A stretch of 64,000 bases of DNA from Prevotella sp. oral taxon 299 str. F0039 (GTDB taxonomy: Bacteria > Bacteroidota > Bacteroidia > Bacteroidales > Bacteroidaceae). The position numbers and the translations under genes were made by a program. Positions 17,173 through 25,689 of the stretch are shown here, in pieces. Numbering within the stretch: the first letter of the stretch is position 1; the number at the start of each line of letters is the position of its first letter. The notes beneath the pieces are model-generated. The model did not search any database. It saw nothing but the letters and a program-made list of their open reading frames with translations, and was not told where the DNA came from. The DNA lies in the NCBI RefSeq assembly GCF_000163055.2, contig NC_022111.1:310001-374000 (forward strand), given 5' to 3'.

Positions 17173-17658
17173 TTATTTAGCCTTCTTTTCTAAGAAAGAA
17201 AGAAGCATCCAAATAAGCTTTTCTTGACCTGTAAGATAGTCACTCATAAGCGATGCAGTGACATCATCATTTGCCTCATTTGCAAGTGCAATGATTGCTC
17301 TTTCTTCTTCAATAAAAAGCTTTAGGGTTTCAAGAACTCTTTCAAGAGCATGTCTTCCCTCACGTTCAAATCCGTCTTCTTGTAGCTTTGACACTTTAAG
17401 ATATTCGCTATAGCGATTCTCTGGACGTTCTCCTAGTTGAAGAATACGTTCTGCAACCTCATCAACTTTATTGGCAGTGTCGTTGTAAAGTTCTTCATAA
17501 CGCTCGTGAAGCATAAAGAAACTCTTTCCTCTTACATTCCAATGGAAACCTCTAAGGTTTGCATAAAATACTTGATAGTCTGCTAATAGCTGTGATAAAG
17601 CTTTTACTACAGGTGCTACTTTCTCGCTATTTAGTCCTAAATACTGAAGTGTGTTCAT
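17173..17658 (-). CDS. dps: Dps-family DNA-protecting ferritin
   Basis: 161 residues. The ferroxidase signature of Dps is clear: FHWNVRGKSFFMLHERYEELYNDTANKVDEVAER-type spacing, with His in FHWNV, His in LHERYEE, and Asp/Glu in KVDEVAER. Dps dodecamers oxidise Fe(II) with peroxide, store iron and coat DNA. A Bacteroidota promoter lies upstream (17714-17745), and the gene sits in a cluster with ahpF, ahpC, sodB and oxyR, which makes OxyR control likely. Confidence 0.93.
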   Translation of the reverse strand: MNTLQYLGLNSEKVAPVVKALSQLLADYQVFYANLRGFHWNVRGKSFFMLHERYEELYNDTANKVDEVAERILQLGERPENRYSEYLKVSKLQEDGFEREGRHALERVLETLKLFIEEERAIIALANEANDDVTASLMSDYLTGQEKLIWMLLSFLEKKAK

Positions 17659-17713
17659 AATAATATTCCTTTCTTTTATTTGTTATTTTTATCTTATTGT
17701 TTTATTGATGATG

Positions 17714-17745
17714 CAAAGTTACAATAAAGAAAAACTGCTTACAAA
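17714..17745 (-). promoter_or_regulatory. Promoter of dps
   Basis: On the minus strand TTTG (complement of 17742-17745) is followed after 20 bp by TAacTTTG (complement of 17714-17721). This is a near-ideal Bacteroidota promoter about 56 bases before the dps start. Confidence 0.7.
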
Positions 17746-17818
17746 TGGTTCTATCTATGTGGTTATAGACAAAATAAATAACTATTGTTGAACACCTTTA
17801 TATAAAGCACTTTCAGAA

Positions 17819-19381
17819 TTAACCGATAACGCCACGCATTTTGTCTTCGAATGCAGATAAAGAAGCTTTTGCTCCTTCTCCCATAGCAATGACAATTTGC
17901 TTGTAAGGCACGCTTGATACGTCGCCAGCAGCATACACTCCAGGAATAGAAGTACGGCAATGAGCATCAATAACTATTTCTCTTGCATTCGTAAGTGTGA
18001 GTTCTTCTGCGAAAGGAGCACTGTTAGCCGATAGTCCGATTTGTACAAATACACCATCAAGAGTAATCTCTCGTTCTTCATTTGTAACTCTATCTTTCAC
18101 CTTTAAGGCTGTAACCTTAGTGCCATTTCCTATTACTTGAGTTGTTTGAGACGACTTAAATATTTGTATGTTAGGCATACTTGCAGCCTTGTTTTGTAGC
18201 ACTTCGTCGGCTCTTAGTGTGTCGGCAAATTCCAAAACAGTAACATTTGAGCAGATATTAGCAAGGTCTATTGCAGCTTCTATACCCGAGTTGCCACCTC
18301 CAATCACTGCTACTGCCTTGTCTTTGTAGAAAGGTCCATCGCAATGAGGGCAGAAATGCACACCTTTACCTAAGTAATCGCTTTCGCCTTCCACATTAAG
18401 TTTACGCCAACTTGCACCTGTTGCAATGATAACTGCAGGCGCAACGAAAGTTTCTCCGCCTCTAACTATAATGCGTTTTTGTGCGTCTTTTAGTGAAACA
18501 TTTTCTATTTTGCGGTTTTCAAAGACATCAATAGGATAAGTGCGAACATGCTCTTTTAAGTCAGAAGCAAGCTTAGCACCTGTTGTTTGAGGAACAGATA
18601 TAAGGTTTTCGATGCCTACTGTTTCCTTAACTTGTCCACCAATGCTTTCTGCAATGATAGCTACTTTTAGTCCTTTACGTGCTGAATAGATGGCAGCAGA
18701 TGAACCTGCAGGACCTCCACCCAATACAATTACATCGTAGTTTTGTTCTTCTTGAGGCTCATTACTTTGAGTTGAAGAGCCAAACTTATCTTCTAATTTC
18801 TGTAATAGCTCTCCAAATTCACCTTTACCAGAATGAACTAGCTCACCATCAATGAACACTGCGGGTACACCTTGAATGTGTTTTGCTTCCACTTCAGCTT
18901 GAAATAAAGCTCCATCAATCATCTCATGGGTGATAGCAGGATTGTTCAAAGCCATGATGTTGAGTGCTTGTACAACGTCAGGGCAATTGGTACAGGTTAG
19001 AGATACATAGGTTTGAATATGTATTTCACCATTAATTGCAGCCACACGTTTGCATATATTGGCATCAGGAAGATTCTTTCCTTTACCATCTGAGTTAAGA
19101 ATTGCAAGAAGAAGAGATGTAAACTCGTGTCCATTAGGAATACCTCTAAAACGGATTCCTGTAGGAGTTCCATTCTTAACGATATCGAAATAAAGAGTGT
19201 TTTCTGTGGTTTCGTGTTCTTCTACATTTATCTTTTCAGATGAAGAAGCAAAGTCTGACAAGAAAGAACGCATATTATTGAGTTCTTCAAAGTCTTTATT
19301 GAAAGTTAATGATAAGGTGTATTGTCCCTCAAGGGCACTAAAAATACCTCTTACTTGTTCAATTATTTGTTTATCTAGCAT
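17819..19381 (-). CDS. ahpF: Alkyl hydroperoxide reductase subunit F
   Basis: 520 residues, the normal AhpF length. Two tandem thioredoxin-like domains at the N-terminus carry the active disulfide CTNC (Cys130/Cys133), followed by a FAD-binding segment GGGPAGSSAA (221-230), the thioredoxin-reductase-type centre CPHC (Cys344/Cys347), an NAD(P)H-binding GGGNSG and a C-terminal YAAGDVSSV motif. It passes electrons from NAD(P)H to AhpC. It follows ahpC by 117 bp, with a hairpin terminator in the gap that should make ahpF expression lower than ahpC. Confidence 0.97.
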   Translation of the reverse strand: MLDKQIIEQVRGIFSALEGQYTLSLTFNKDFEELNNMRSFLSDFASSSEKINVEEHETTENTLYFDIVKNGTPTGIRFRGIPNGHEFTSLLLAILNSDGKGKNLPDANICKRVAAINGEIHIQTYVSLTCTNCPDVVQALNIMALNNPAITHEMIDGALFQAEVEAKHIQGVPAVFIDGELVHSGKGEFGELLQKLEDKFGSSTQSNEPQEEQNYDVIVLGGGPAGSSAAIYSARKGLKVAIIAESIGGQVKETVGIENLISVPQTTGAKLASDLKEHVRTYPIDVFENRKIENVSLKDAQKRIIVRGGETFVAPAVIIATGASWRKLNVEGESDYLGKGVHFCPHCDGPFYKDKAVAVIGGGNSGIEAAIDLANICSNVTVLEFADTLRADEVLQNKAASMPNIQIFKSSQTTQVIGNGTKVTALKVKDRVTNEEREITLDGVFVQIGLSANSAPFAEELTLTNAREIVIDAHCRTSIPGVYAAGDVSSVPYKQIVIAMGEGAKASLSAFEDKMRGVIG

Positions 19382-19428
19382 AATCTTTTATTTTAGTTAG
19401 GTATAATGTCTTATATAAAAGTGTATTT

Positions 19429-19481
19429 AAAAAGAGTTCCCATTTCTTACGCTTAAAGGAGCAAAAGAAAAGGGAACACTC
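19429..19481 (-). terminator. Intercistronic terminator between ahpC and ahpF
   Basis: GAGTTCCC-A-TTTCTT on the left pairs with AAGAAA-A-GGGAAC-A-CTC on the right (19434-19481). In the ahpC to ahpF direction the stem is followed by TTTTT. The structure fits a leaky terminator that sets the ratio of the two products. Confidence 0.7.
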
Positions 19482-19498
19482 ATTAATAAATAATAAAC

Positions 19499-20065
19499 TT
19501 AGATCTTACCAACAAGGTCTATGCTTGGACTTAATGTCTCTTGACCTTTCTTCCACTTAGCAGGACAAACCTCACCTGGGTGATTTGCTACGAATTGAGC
19601 AGCCTCAACCTTACGTACAAGCTCTTCTGCATTACGGCCAATACTATTGTCTTGGATCTCAGCTAATTTGATTTTACCTTCTGGATCAACAAGGAATGTA
19701 CCACGATAAGCCATACCTTCTTCTTCGATATATACACCGAAAGCTTCAGAAAGAGTTGCTAATGGGTCAGCAAGCATTGTATATTGAATCTTTTTAATGC
19801 TGTCAGAAGCATCGTGCCAAGCTTTATGTACGAAGTGAGTGTCAGTACTTACTGAGAAAACTTCAACGCCCATTTTCTTTAATTCTTCGTACTTTTCTGC
19901 CAAGTCTACAAGCTCTGTAGGGCAAACAAAAGTGAAGTCAGCTGGGTAAAAGAAGAAGATAGCCCACTTACCTTTGATATCTTCGTTTGAAACTGTTCTG
20001 AATTCGCCATTTTGGAAGGCTTGAACTTTAAACTCAGGAACTTGAGTATTGATAATTGTCTTCAT
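19499..20065 (-). CDS. ahpC: Alkyl hydroperoxide reductase subunit C (2-Cys peroxiredoxin)
   Basis: 188 residues. The peroxidatic Cys48 lies in FYPADFTFVCPTEL and the resolving Cys167 in HPGEVCPAKW, with the AhpC C-terminal tail after it. It reduces hydrogen peroxide and organic hydroperoxides in the cytoplasm and is recycled by AhpF, encoded next. It forms the core of the peroxide defence island with sodB, dps and oxyR. Confidence 0.98.
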   Translation of the reverse strand: MKTIINTQVPEFKVQAFQNGEFRTVSNEDIKGKWAIFFFYPADFTFVCPTELVDLAEKYEELKKMGVEVFSVSTDTHFVHKAWHDASDSIKKIQYTMLADPLATLSEAFGVYIEEEGMAYRGTFLVDPEGKIKLAEIQDNSIGRNAEELVRKVEAAQFVANHPGEVCPAKWKKGQETLSPSIDLVGKI

Positions 20066-20155
20066 AATTTCTTATTATATTTATATTGTTATGTAATAAT
20101 TTCTGTTTTACTATTTCTTTTCTCTTTAATAGAGATAAATCTGTTTTAATGGGGT

Positions 20156-20204
20156 AGGTGAGGGCTATTTATTGTCGATGAAGATGATAAAACACCGCTC
20201 ACCT
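20156..20204 (-). terminator. Possible terminator downstream of sodB
   Basis: AGGTGAG (20156-20162) and CTCACCT (20198-20204) can pair across a 35-base loop just downstream of sodB. There is no T run on the minus-strand side, so the call is weak. Confidence 0.35.
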
Positions 20205-20238
20205 TATTTTATATTGTGTGTTACGTAAAGAATTCTCT

Positions 20239-20823
20239 TTATTTAAGTCTTGAAGCAACAACGTCCCAGTTGATGATTTCCCATACTGCTGCAAGGTGAT
20301 CAACACGTCTATTTTGATAATCTAGATAGTAAGCGTGTTCCCAAACATCAATACCCATAAGTGGATTTTGACCGTGACGAAGTGGATTTCCAGCATTAGC
20401 CTCTTTTGTAATGATTAGTTTTCCATCTTTATCTTGTGCTAACCAAACCCAACCAGAGCCAAAAAGAGTAGCTCCTGCTTGTGAAAATTGTTTCTTAAAT
20501 TCATCGAAACTACCAAAAGTAGTATTGATTTCATCTGCAAGCTTGCCTGTTGGTACGTTATCTTTTACAGGTGATTTGAATTGACCAAAATACAAAGCGT
20601 GGTTCAATGTTTGTCCTGCATTGTTAAAGATAGGACCATCTGGTGCTGTCATAACAATCTCATCAACACTCTTTCCTTCAAATTCTGTACCTTGAACCAA
20701 TGTTCCTAAGGTGTTAACATACGCTTGAAGATGTTTGCCATAATGATAGTTTATTGTCTGTTCGCTAATAACTGGTTCTAAAGCGTTAGGAGAATAAGGT
20801 AATTGTGGCATTGATATAGTCAT
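20239..20823 (-). CDS. sodB: Fe/Mn superoxide dismutase
   Basis: 194 residues from the ATG at 20823 (MTISMPQLPY), which aligns with the usual start of Bacteroidota SodB; the longer frame adds nine residues with no family match. Metal ligands are visible: His27 in TINYHYGKH, His in TLNHALYF, and Asp/His in DVWEHAYY. It converts superoxide to peroxide and oxygen in the cytoplasm. Bacteroidota enzymes of this type can be cambialistic (Fe or Mn). It has its own -7 element at 20892-20899. Confidence 0.96.
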   Translation of the reverse strand: MTISMPQLPYSPNALEPVISEQTINYHYGKHLQAYVNTLGTLVQGTEFEGKSVDEIVMTAPDGPIFNNAGQTLNHALYFGQFKSPVKDNVPTGKLADEINTTFGSFDEFKKQFSQAGATLFGSGWVWLAQDKDGKLIITKEANAGNPLRHGQNPLMGIDVWEHAYYLDYQNRRVDHLAAVWEIINWDVVASRLK

Positions 20824-20891
20824 CATAAATACTATTTTTGTTAATAACATTTTATACTTTTATTTGTTTATATCTTTTCTTTAAGACAATG

Positions 20892-20899
20892 CAAAGTTA
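20892..20899 (-). promoter_or_regulatory. -7 promoter element for sodB
   Basis: The minus strand reads TAacTTTG about 70 bases before the sodB start. The -33 element is not clear. Confidence 0.5.
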
Positions 20900-21041
20900 G
20901 ATATAACCCAACAACTATAAAACAGATAAAATCTATATGTAAATAGATAAAATCTATATTAGAGGCTTAATGCGTTTGTTTATCAGTATTTTATGAATAT
21001 AAAGGGAATGCAATTGAATATAAAAAAAGATATAAAACGCA

Positions 21042-21072
21042 TTGTTTAGATATAAATTAATGTGTATCTTTG
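21042..21072 (+). promoter_or_regulatory. Promoter of oxyR
   Basis: TTG at 21042-21044 and TAtcTTTG at 21065-21072 are 20 bp apart. The -7 box overlaps the upstream TTG that would be the start of the longer reading frame, so translation must begin at the ATG at 21097. Confidence 0.65.
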
Positions 21073-21096
21073 CATCAACGATCAAACAAAAAGATA

Positions 21097-22026
21097 ATGA
21101 CCTTACAACAACTTGAATATATTGTTGCCGTTTATCGACACAAACATTTTGCAAAAGCTGCCGAATATTGCAATGTAACTCAACCTACTCTTAGTTCAAT
21201 GATTCAGAAATTAGAAGATGAATTGGGCGTAAAAATATTTGATAGAAAGAAACAACCCATCACAACAACAGAGGTTGGAAAGCTTGTTATCGATAATGCT
21301 TGGCGAGTGTTGCGCCGTGCAAGGAGGCTAAAAGAGGCGGTTGAAGAAGAGAAACACTCACTAACTGTAACATTTAAAATAGGTATTATACCCACAATTG
21401 CACCATATCTCATTCCTCGTTTCTTTCCTCAATTGATGAGTAAATATCCTCAATTGGACGTAAGAATTAGCGAAATGAAAACCGAAGAGATTAAGATTGC
21501 CTTGAAAAGAGGAGATCTTGATGCTGGAATTCTTGCCCTTTTAGATGATATGGATGAGTTCGAAAGAGACCATTTGTTCTACGAACAGTTCTTTACTTAC
21601 ATTGCAGAGAACGACGAATTGCAACAACATACGTCTATAAAGACGAGCGATTTAGCAGATGAATATTTGTGGTTGTTAGACGAAGGGCATTGCTTTAGAG
21701 ACCAATTGGTGAAGTTTTGTCATCTAAAGTCTGCCACTGCAAGTAAAAAAGCATATAGCTTGGGTAGTATCGAGACCTTTATGAGAATGGTTGAGAGCGG
21801 AAAAGGTGTTACGTTTATTCCCGAATTGGCTCTTTATCAGCTAAGCGAATCGCAGAAAAAACTTGTTCGTCCATTTGCAATACCAGTGCCTACCCGTGAT
21901 GTAGTGATGATTACGTCACCCAATTTTATACGTAATTCAATTAAAGAATTGGTGGCAAACGAAGTGAAAAAGTCTGTTCCCGAAGACATGTTAGCACTCA
22001 AAAAAACAATACAGAAAGTGATATAG
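21097..22026 (+). CDS. oxyR: OxyR peroxide-sensing LysR-type regulator
   Basis: 309 residues from the ATG at 21097 (MTLQQLEYIV). The N-terminal winged helix-turn-helix is typical LysR (HFAKAAEYCNVTQPTLSSMIQKLE). The regulatory domain contains DEGHCFRDQLVKFC, with Cys199 and Cys208 at the same positions as the E. coli OxyR redox pair, so it is a peroxide sensor and not just any LysR protein. It is divergent from sodB and close to ahpCF and dps, its expected targets. A conventional promoter precedes it. Confidence 0.95.
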   Translation: MTLQQLEYIVAVYRHKHFAKAAEYCNVTQPTLSSMIQKLEDELGVKIFDRKKQPITTTEVGKLVIDNAWRVLRRARRLKEAVEEEKHSLTVTFKIGIIPTIAPYLIPRFFPQLMSKYPQLDVRISEMKTEEIKIALKRGDLDAGILALLDDMDEFERDHLFYEQFFTYIAENDELQQHTSIKTSDLADEYLWLLDEGHCFRDQLVKFCHLKSATASKKAYSLGSIETFMRMVESGKGVTFIPELALYQLSESQKKLVRPFAIPVPTRDVVMITSPNFIRNSIKELVANEVKKSVPEDMLALKKTIQKVI

Positions 22027-22080
22027 GGTGACACTCCCTTTATAATTGATTTTCAATACTTTTTTGTTAGCGTTCTAAAA

Positions 22081-22168
22081 TGATAGTTTTTAGCCTGTAA
22101 TAGCAATGCTTTTAAGTTGTAAAAGCATTGCTATTATGCTTTAAATACATAGCTTTTGCAAACCAGTG
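22081..22168 (+). repeat. 22-bp phased repeat array 5, with perfect hairpin
   Basis: Units at 22081, 22103, 22125 and 22147. The middle two units form a perfect inverted repeat: 14 bases from 22101 pair with 22120-22133 around a 5-base loop. The array sits in the 418-bp gap between oxyR and the men operon, just after oxyR, and may double as its terminator although no T run follows. The rest of the gap holds only the men promoter; a small frame at 22191 looks spurious. Confidence 0.8.
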
Positions 22169-22290
22169 TTATAGATATTGATGTTCATCTATGTATATAA
22201 CGTATACAAGAAAAAGAAGAAATGCCTTGAGAAAACAAATCTTCTTTTTCATAATAGTGCCTAAACGGGCTAAAAGACCATTCCTAAAAC

Positions 22291-22321
22291 TTTGTTTTTA
22301 TAGCCTTTTTTCTTACCTTTG
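22291..22321 (+). promoter_or_regulatory. Promoter of the menaquinone operon
   Basis: TTTG at 22291-22294 and TAccTTTG at 22314-22321 with exactly 19 bp between them. It implies a 5' leader of about 115 bases before the first men gene. Confidence 0.75.
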
Positions 22322-22444
22322 CAATAGAGCAACGGCAACGAAATATGTGTTTTTGAATCGAAAAATAGAAACTCTTGGTTCGAACTTACTATAACTTTGG
22401 TTGACTAGAGTTTGATAAAGAAATAAAAATAAGAAGTAAACAGC

Positions 22445-22861
22445 ATGAATATTGATGGTGTAAAAGGACTTTTAGAGAAAGATAAAGGCTTGTCGTTAAC
22501 ATTGGGAATGGAGTTTTTCTCAACCGATGATCCTAATACTTGCAAAGCCACTATGCAAGTAGACGAACGCAATCGACAACCATTTGGATTCTTAAGTGGT
22601 GGTGCAACCCTTGCTCTTGCAGAGAATTTGGCTGGAGTTGGGTCGTTAGCATTGTGCCCCAACGATATAAGTGTGGGTATTAATGTTAGTGGAAACCACG
22701 TAAAGGCAGTGGTAGAGGGCGATACTGTGACGGCAACAGCACACCTAATTAATAAAGGACGCTTGTTACATGTTTGGCGAGTAGATATTTGTAACAGCGC
22801 AAACGAACTTATATCGGTGGTGAATGTCACTAATTATGTTATTGTTCGAGACAATAAATGA
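22445..22861 (+). CDS. menI: Hotdog-fold thioesterase, probable DHNA-CoA thioesterase
   Basis: 138 residues with the PaaI-type hotdog signature: an HGG-like turn given here as LSGGATLALAENLAGVGS, and INVSGNHVKAVVEGD further on. In this family the Glu in LAEN is the catalytic base. As first gene of a menaquinone operon it probably hydrolyses 1,4-dihydroxy-2-naphthoyl-CoA, the product of MenB. It overlaps menF by 4 bp (ATGA). The exact substrate is inferred from context. Confidence 0.82.
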   Translation: MNIDGVKGLLEKDKGLSLTLGMEFFSTDDPNTCKATMQVDERNRQPFGFLSGGATLALAENLAGVGSLALCPNDISVGINVSGNHVKAVVEGDTVTATAHLINKGRLLHVWRVDICNSANELISVVNVTNYVIVRDNK

Positions 22862-23928
22862 TAGGTTACACTTGGTTTAAAACACCCGATAGCAATTGCT
22901 TTCATTGTGTAGAACAGCACAACGGAAGCATTAGAGAATTGTATTCTTTCGACCAATTGGCAGGTGAAGAAGGTTTTGTTATTGCCCCTTTTTCGCCCAC
23001 AACCAATTGTCCTATTGTTGTTTTACACCCTGATGAGTGCTCAACTCATAGTATTCCTACTTTAGAAGAATACGAGTTACACCTTAATCAATCCAATAAC
23101 CCACATCAACGCAAGGCCTATTCAGAGGTATTCGGCAAGTTTCACACTGCATTGTTAAATCAACAATTCAGTAAGTTGGTGCTTTCTCGCACCGAAGAAC
23201 ACGCTCTTCACATCACCGAAGAGCAGGCAAAGCAACTCTTTTTACATGCTTGCGCAAAATATCCCCATTTGTTTGTAGCCCTAATCAATACGCCTACAAC
23301 AGGCATTTGGTTGATGGCTACACCCGAAACACTGATAGAACAAACCGAAGAAGGGTGGAAAACAATGGCTCTTGCGGGCACTCAAAAAATAGAAAAAAAA
23401 TGCTTTTGTTCTGTCAATACAGGCGAGTTGCCTCAGAATTTGGCAGTTGTTTGGCAAGAGAAAGAGCAAAAAGAACAACAAATTGTAACCGATTACATCG
23501 TAGAATGTTTGAAGAAGGTAGATGCTAAGATAAGCGTTTCAAAACCACATACGGTATTTTCTGCCGAATTAGCACACCTTCGAACCGACATATCCTTTCA
23601 TCTTACTAACAAAACACAGTTAGGAAAGCTTTTAAATAGCTTGCATCCCACCCCAGCAGTGTGTGGTTTGCCACAGCAAGAGGCCAAAGAGTTTATTTTA
23701 AAGAACGAGGGGTATCACCGCAAATATTATAGTGGTTTTGTGGGAATGATGAACGTAAACAATTTTAAAACACATCTTTTTGTAACTTTGCGTTGCTTAA
23801 ATATAGCCCAAGAGCACATCACGTTTTATGCAGGCGGTGGCTTATTGGCAGCCAGTAAGGAAGAAAATGAGTGGCAAGAAACCGAAAACAAGCTTCGAAC
23901 AATGAAAGATTTGTTTATTGAACAATAA
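22858..23928 (+). CDS. menF: Isochorismate synthase
   Basis: 356 residues. The chorismate-binding fold is recognised from KLVLSRTEEH near residue 105, the late AELAHLRTDISF region, LHPTPAVCGLPQQEAKEFI (canonical LHPTPAVGG with a Cys), and the end HITFYAGGGL. It converts chorismate to isochorismate, the first committed step to menaquinone. It is short for the family because the N-terminal region is reduced, as is common in Bacteroidota. Followed by menD after 42 bp. Confidence 0.93.
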   Translation: MIGYTWFKTPDSNCFHCVEQHNGSIRELYSFDQLAGEEGFVIAPFSPTTNCPIVVLHPDECSTHSIPTLEEYELHLNQSNNPHQRKAYSEVFGKFHTALLNQQFSKLVLSRTEEHALHITEEQAKQLFLHACAKYPHLFVALINTPTTGIWLMATPETLIEQTEEGWKTMALAGTQKIEKKCFCSVNTGELPQNLAVVWQEKEQKEQQIVTDYIVECLKKVDAKISVSKPHTVFSAELAHLRTDISFHLTNKTQLGKLLNSLHPTPAVCGLPQQEAKEFILKNEGYHRKYYSGFVGMMNVNNFKTHLFVTLRCLNIAQEHITFYAGGGLLAASKEENEWQETENKLRTMKDLFIEQ

Positions 23929-23970
23929 GAGGCTATCAGTAAAAAGCAGATATTATTTAATATAAACAGT

Positions 23971-25683
23971 ATGTACTCAAGTAAATGTAACGTAAATATT
24001 CTTACAGATTTAATGATTCAACACGGCATCAATACAGTGGTGATGTGTCCTGGATCACGCAATACCCCATTATTAAATAATTTCAATGAAAGTGTAAACT
24101 TTCAATGCTTCTCTGTAACCGATGAGCGTTCTGCAGGCTTTTATGCTTTGGGTTTGGCTCAAATGGCAAAGCGCAAAGTGGCAGTTTGTGTAACATCTGG
24201 CTCGGCATTGCTTAACCTTTTGCCCGCAGTGGCAGAGGCTTTTTATCAAAGAGTGCCTTTTGTTGTGATATCAGCAGACAGACCTGAATCGTGGATCGAC
24301 CAGTTAGATGGTCAAACATTGCATCAAACCAATGCTCTAAAACCTTATGTTTCGGCTTCAGTTTCATTGCCTGAGCCTTTAAATAGCGAGCAAGAATGGC
24401 AGTGTAACCGCCTTGTTAACGAGGCTTTGAACCGCTTTCATGCGCCAGAAGCATGTCCTGTGCACATCAATGTGCCCATTTCTGAACCTTTATTCCAATT
24501 CAATCAAGCAGAACTTGCACCTCAACGCAAAATAACAAGCTATTTTTCTGTTGCGCCAAACCAAAGCGGAATGGAGCAGGTTGCAACGTTGTTGTTGCAA
24601 GCTAAGCGACCTATTGTGGTGTTAGGGCAAGCCAATTACACCTTGTTAAATAAAGAACATCTCGACTTTCTCAATAGTGTTGCGGTGCTTTTAACCGAGC
24701 CTTTGAGCGGAATTGATGCGTTATCGAACTTTGATGACATTCTTTCTGCTCATATCAATGATGATTGTTTGTTACCCGACTTGGTGTTATACGCAGGCGA
24801 ATCGGTTGTTTCTAAACGATTAAAACATTTCCTTCGCAAACAAAAAGAAGGCAATCAGGTGCGTTTTTCTACTCAAAAGAATATCGAAGACACCTTTTCT
24901 CATCTTTCACTACTTATCGAATGTAGTGCAATAGAGGGCTTAAAGGCTCTTTATTCCGCTTGCTCTACTTTGCAAACAGATAGTCATTTGATGGTGACTG
25001 ATGAGCAATTAAAGGAAAAGAAGGCGTATATCAATCTTTGGAACGACCTCTCTTGCAAGGTGAAGGCGGTGCGCAACGATTTTAAAACCATTTATTCTTC
25101 TATGCAGGCGGTGGCTCTTTTCGAGCAAGAAATAGCACAACAGCAAGTAGATTGCGCTGTGCATTACGCCAATAGTAGCGCAGTTCGCTTGGCCAACATA
25201 TACGCTTTGCATCGCATTTATTGCAATCGTGGTGTCAATGGAATAGAGGGTTGTTTGTCAACCTCAGTGGGTATGTCGCTCGATAGTTCTGCAAATGTCT
25301 TCTGTGTGATAGGCGATTTGGCATTCTTTTACGATCAAAATGCACTATGGAACAATCACCTTAAAGGAAATATGCACATTCTTTTATTGAATAATAGCGG
25401 TGGAGGAATTTTCAATATGTTGCCAAATATTAGCGAAACTACAAGTTATGAAACCTTTGTAAAGGCGCATCACAACACTAATGCACAAGGTATTTGCCAA
25501 CAAAATAATGTTGATTATATGGCAGTTCATACCGAAGAGGAATTGAAGAGTTTGTTACCTCAATTTGTAAGTCATTGTGGCACCAGACCCATCTTGCTCG
25601 AAGTGTTCACCAATCAACAACAAGATACAGAAGCACTAAAGACTTATTATCAAACAATAGCACAACTTTCAACTAAAAAATAA
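23971..25683 (+). CDS. menD: SEPHCHC synthase (MenD)
   Basis: 570 residues, full length. The N-terminal ThDP enzyme pattern CPGSRNTPL with the catalytic-site Glu in TDERSAGFYALG is diagnostic, and the C-terminal half carries RGVNGIEGCLSTSVG and the ThDP-Mg motif GDLAFFYDQNALW. It joins isochorismate and 2-oxoglutarate. Located between menF and menB in one transcript. Confidence 0.97.
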   Translation: MYSSKCNVNILTDLMIQHGINTVVMCPGSRNTPLLNNFNESVNFQCFSVTDERSAGFYALGLAQMAKRKVAVCVTSGSALLNLLPAVAEAFYQRVPFVVISADRPESWIDQLDGQTLHQTNALKPYVSASVSLPEPLNSEQEWQCNRLVNEALNRFHAPEACPVHINVPISEPLFQFNQAELAPQRKITSYFSVAPNQSGMEQVATLLLQAKRPIVVLGQANYTLLNKEHLDFLNSVAVLLTEPLSGIDALSNFDDILSAHINDDCLLPDLVLYAGESVVSKRLKHFLRKQKEGNQVRFSTQKNIEDTFSHLSLLIECSAIEGLKALYSACSTLQTDSHLMVTDEQLKEKKAYINLWNDLSCKVKAVRNDFKTIYSSMQAVALFEQEIAQQQVDCAVHYANSSAVRLANIYALHRIYCNRGVNGIEGCLSTSVGMSLDSSANVFCVIGDLAFFYDQNALWNNHLKGNMHILLLNNSGGGIFNMLPNISETTSYETFVKAHHNTNAQGICQQNNVDYMAVHTEEELKSLLPQFVSHCGTRPILLEVFTNQQQDTEALKTYYQTIAQLSTKK

Positions 25684-25689
25684 AGTACA

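Noticed and set aside
21070..21096. Upstream TTG start for oxyR
   Set aside because: The TTG is part of the -7 promoter box, so it would not be in the mRNA; starting at 21097 also places the cysteines at 199 and 208.
22191..22394. 67-residue frame between oxyR and the men operon
   Set aside because: It spans the men promoter, is very basic with no family resemblance, and lacks a promoter of its own.
22405..22830. 141-residue minus-strand frame over the thioesterase gene
   Set aside because: The + strand product has the hotdog signature and overlaps menF by 4 bp in a clear operon.
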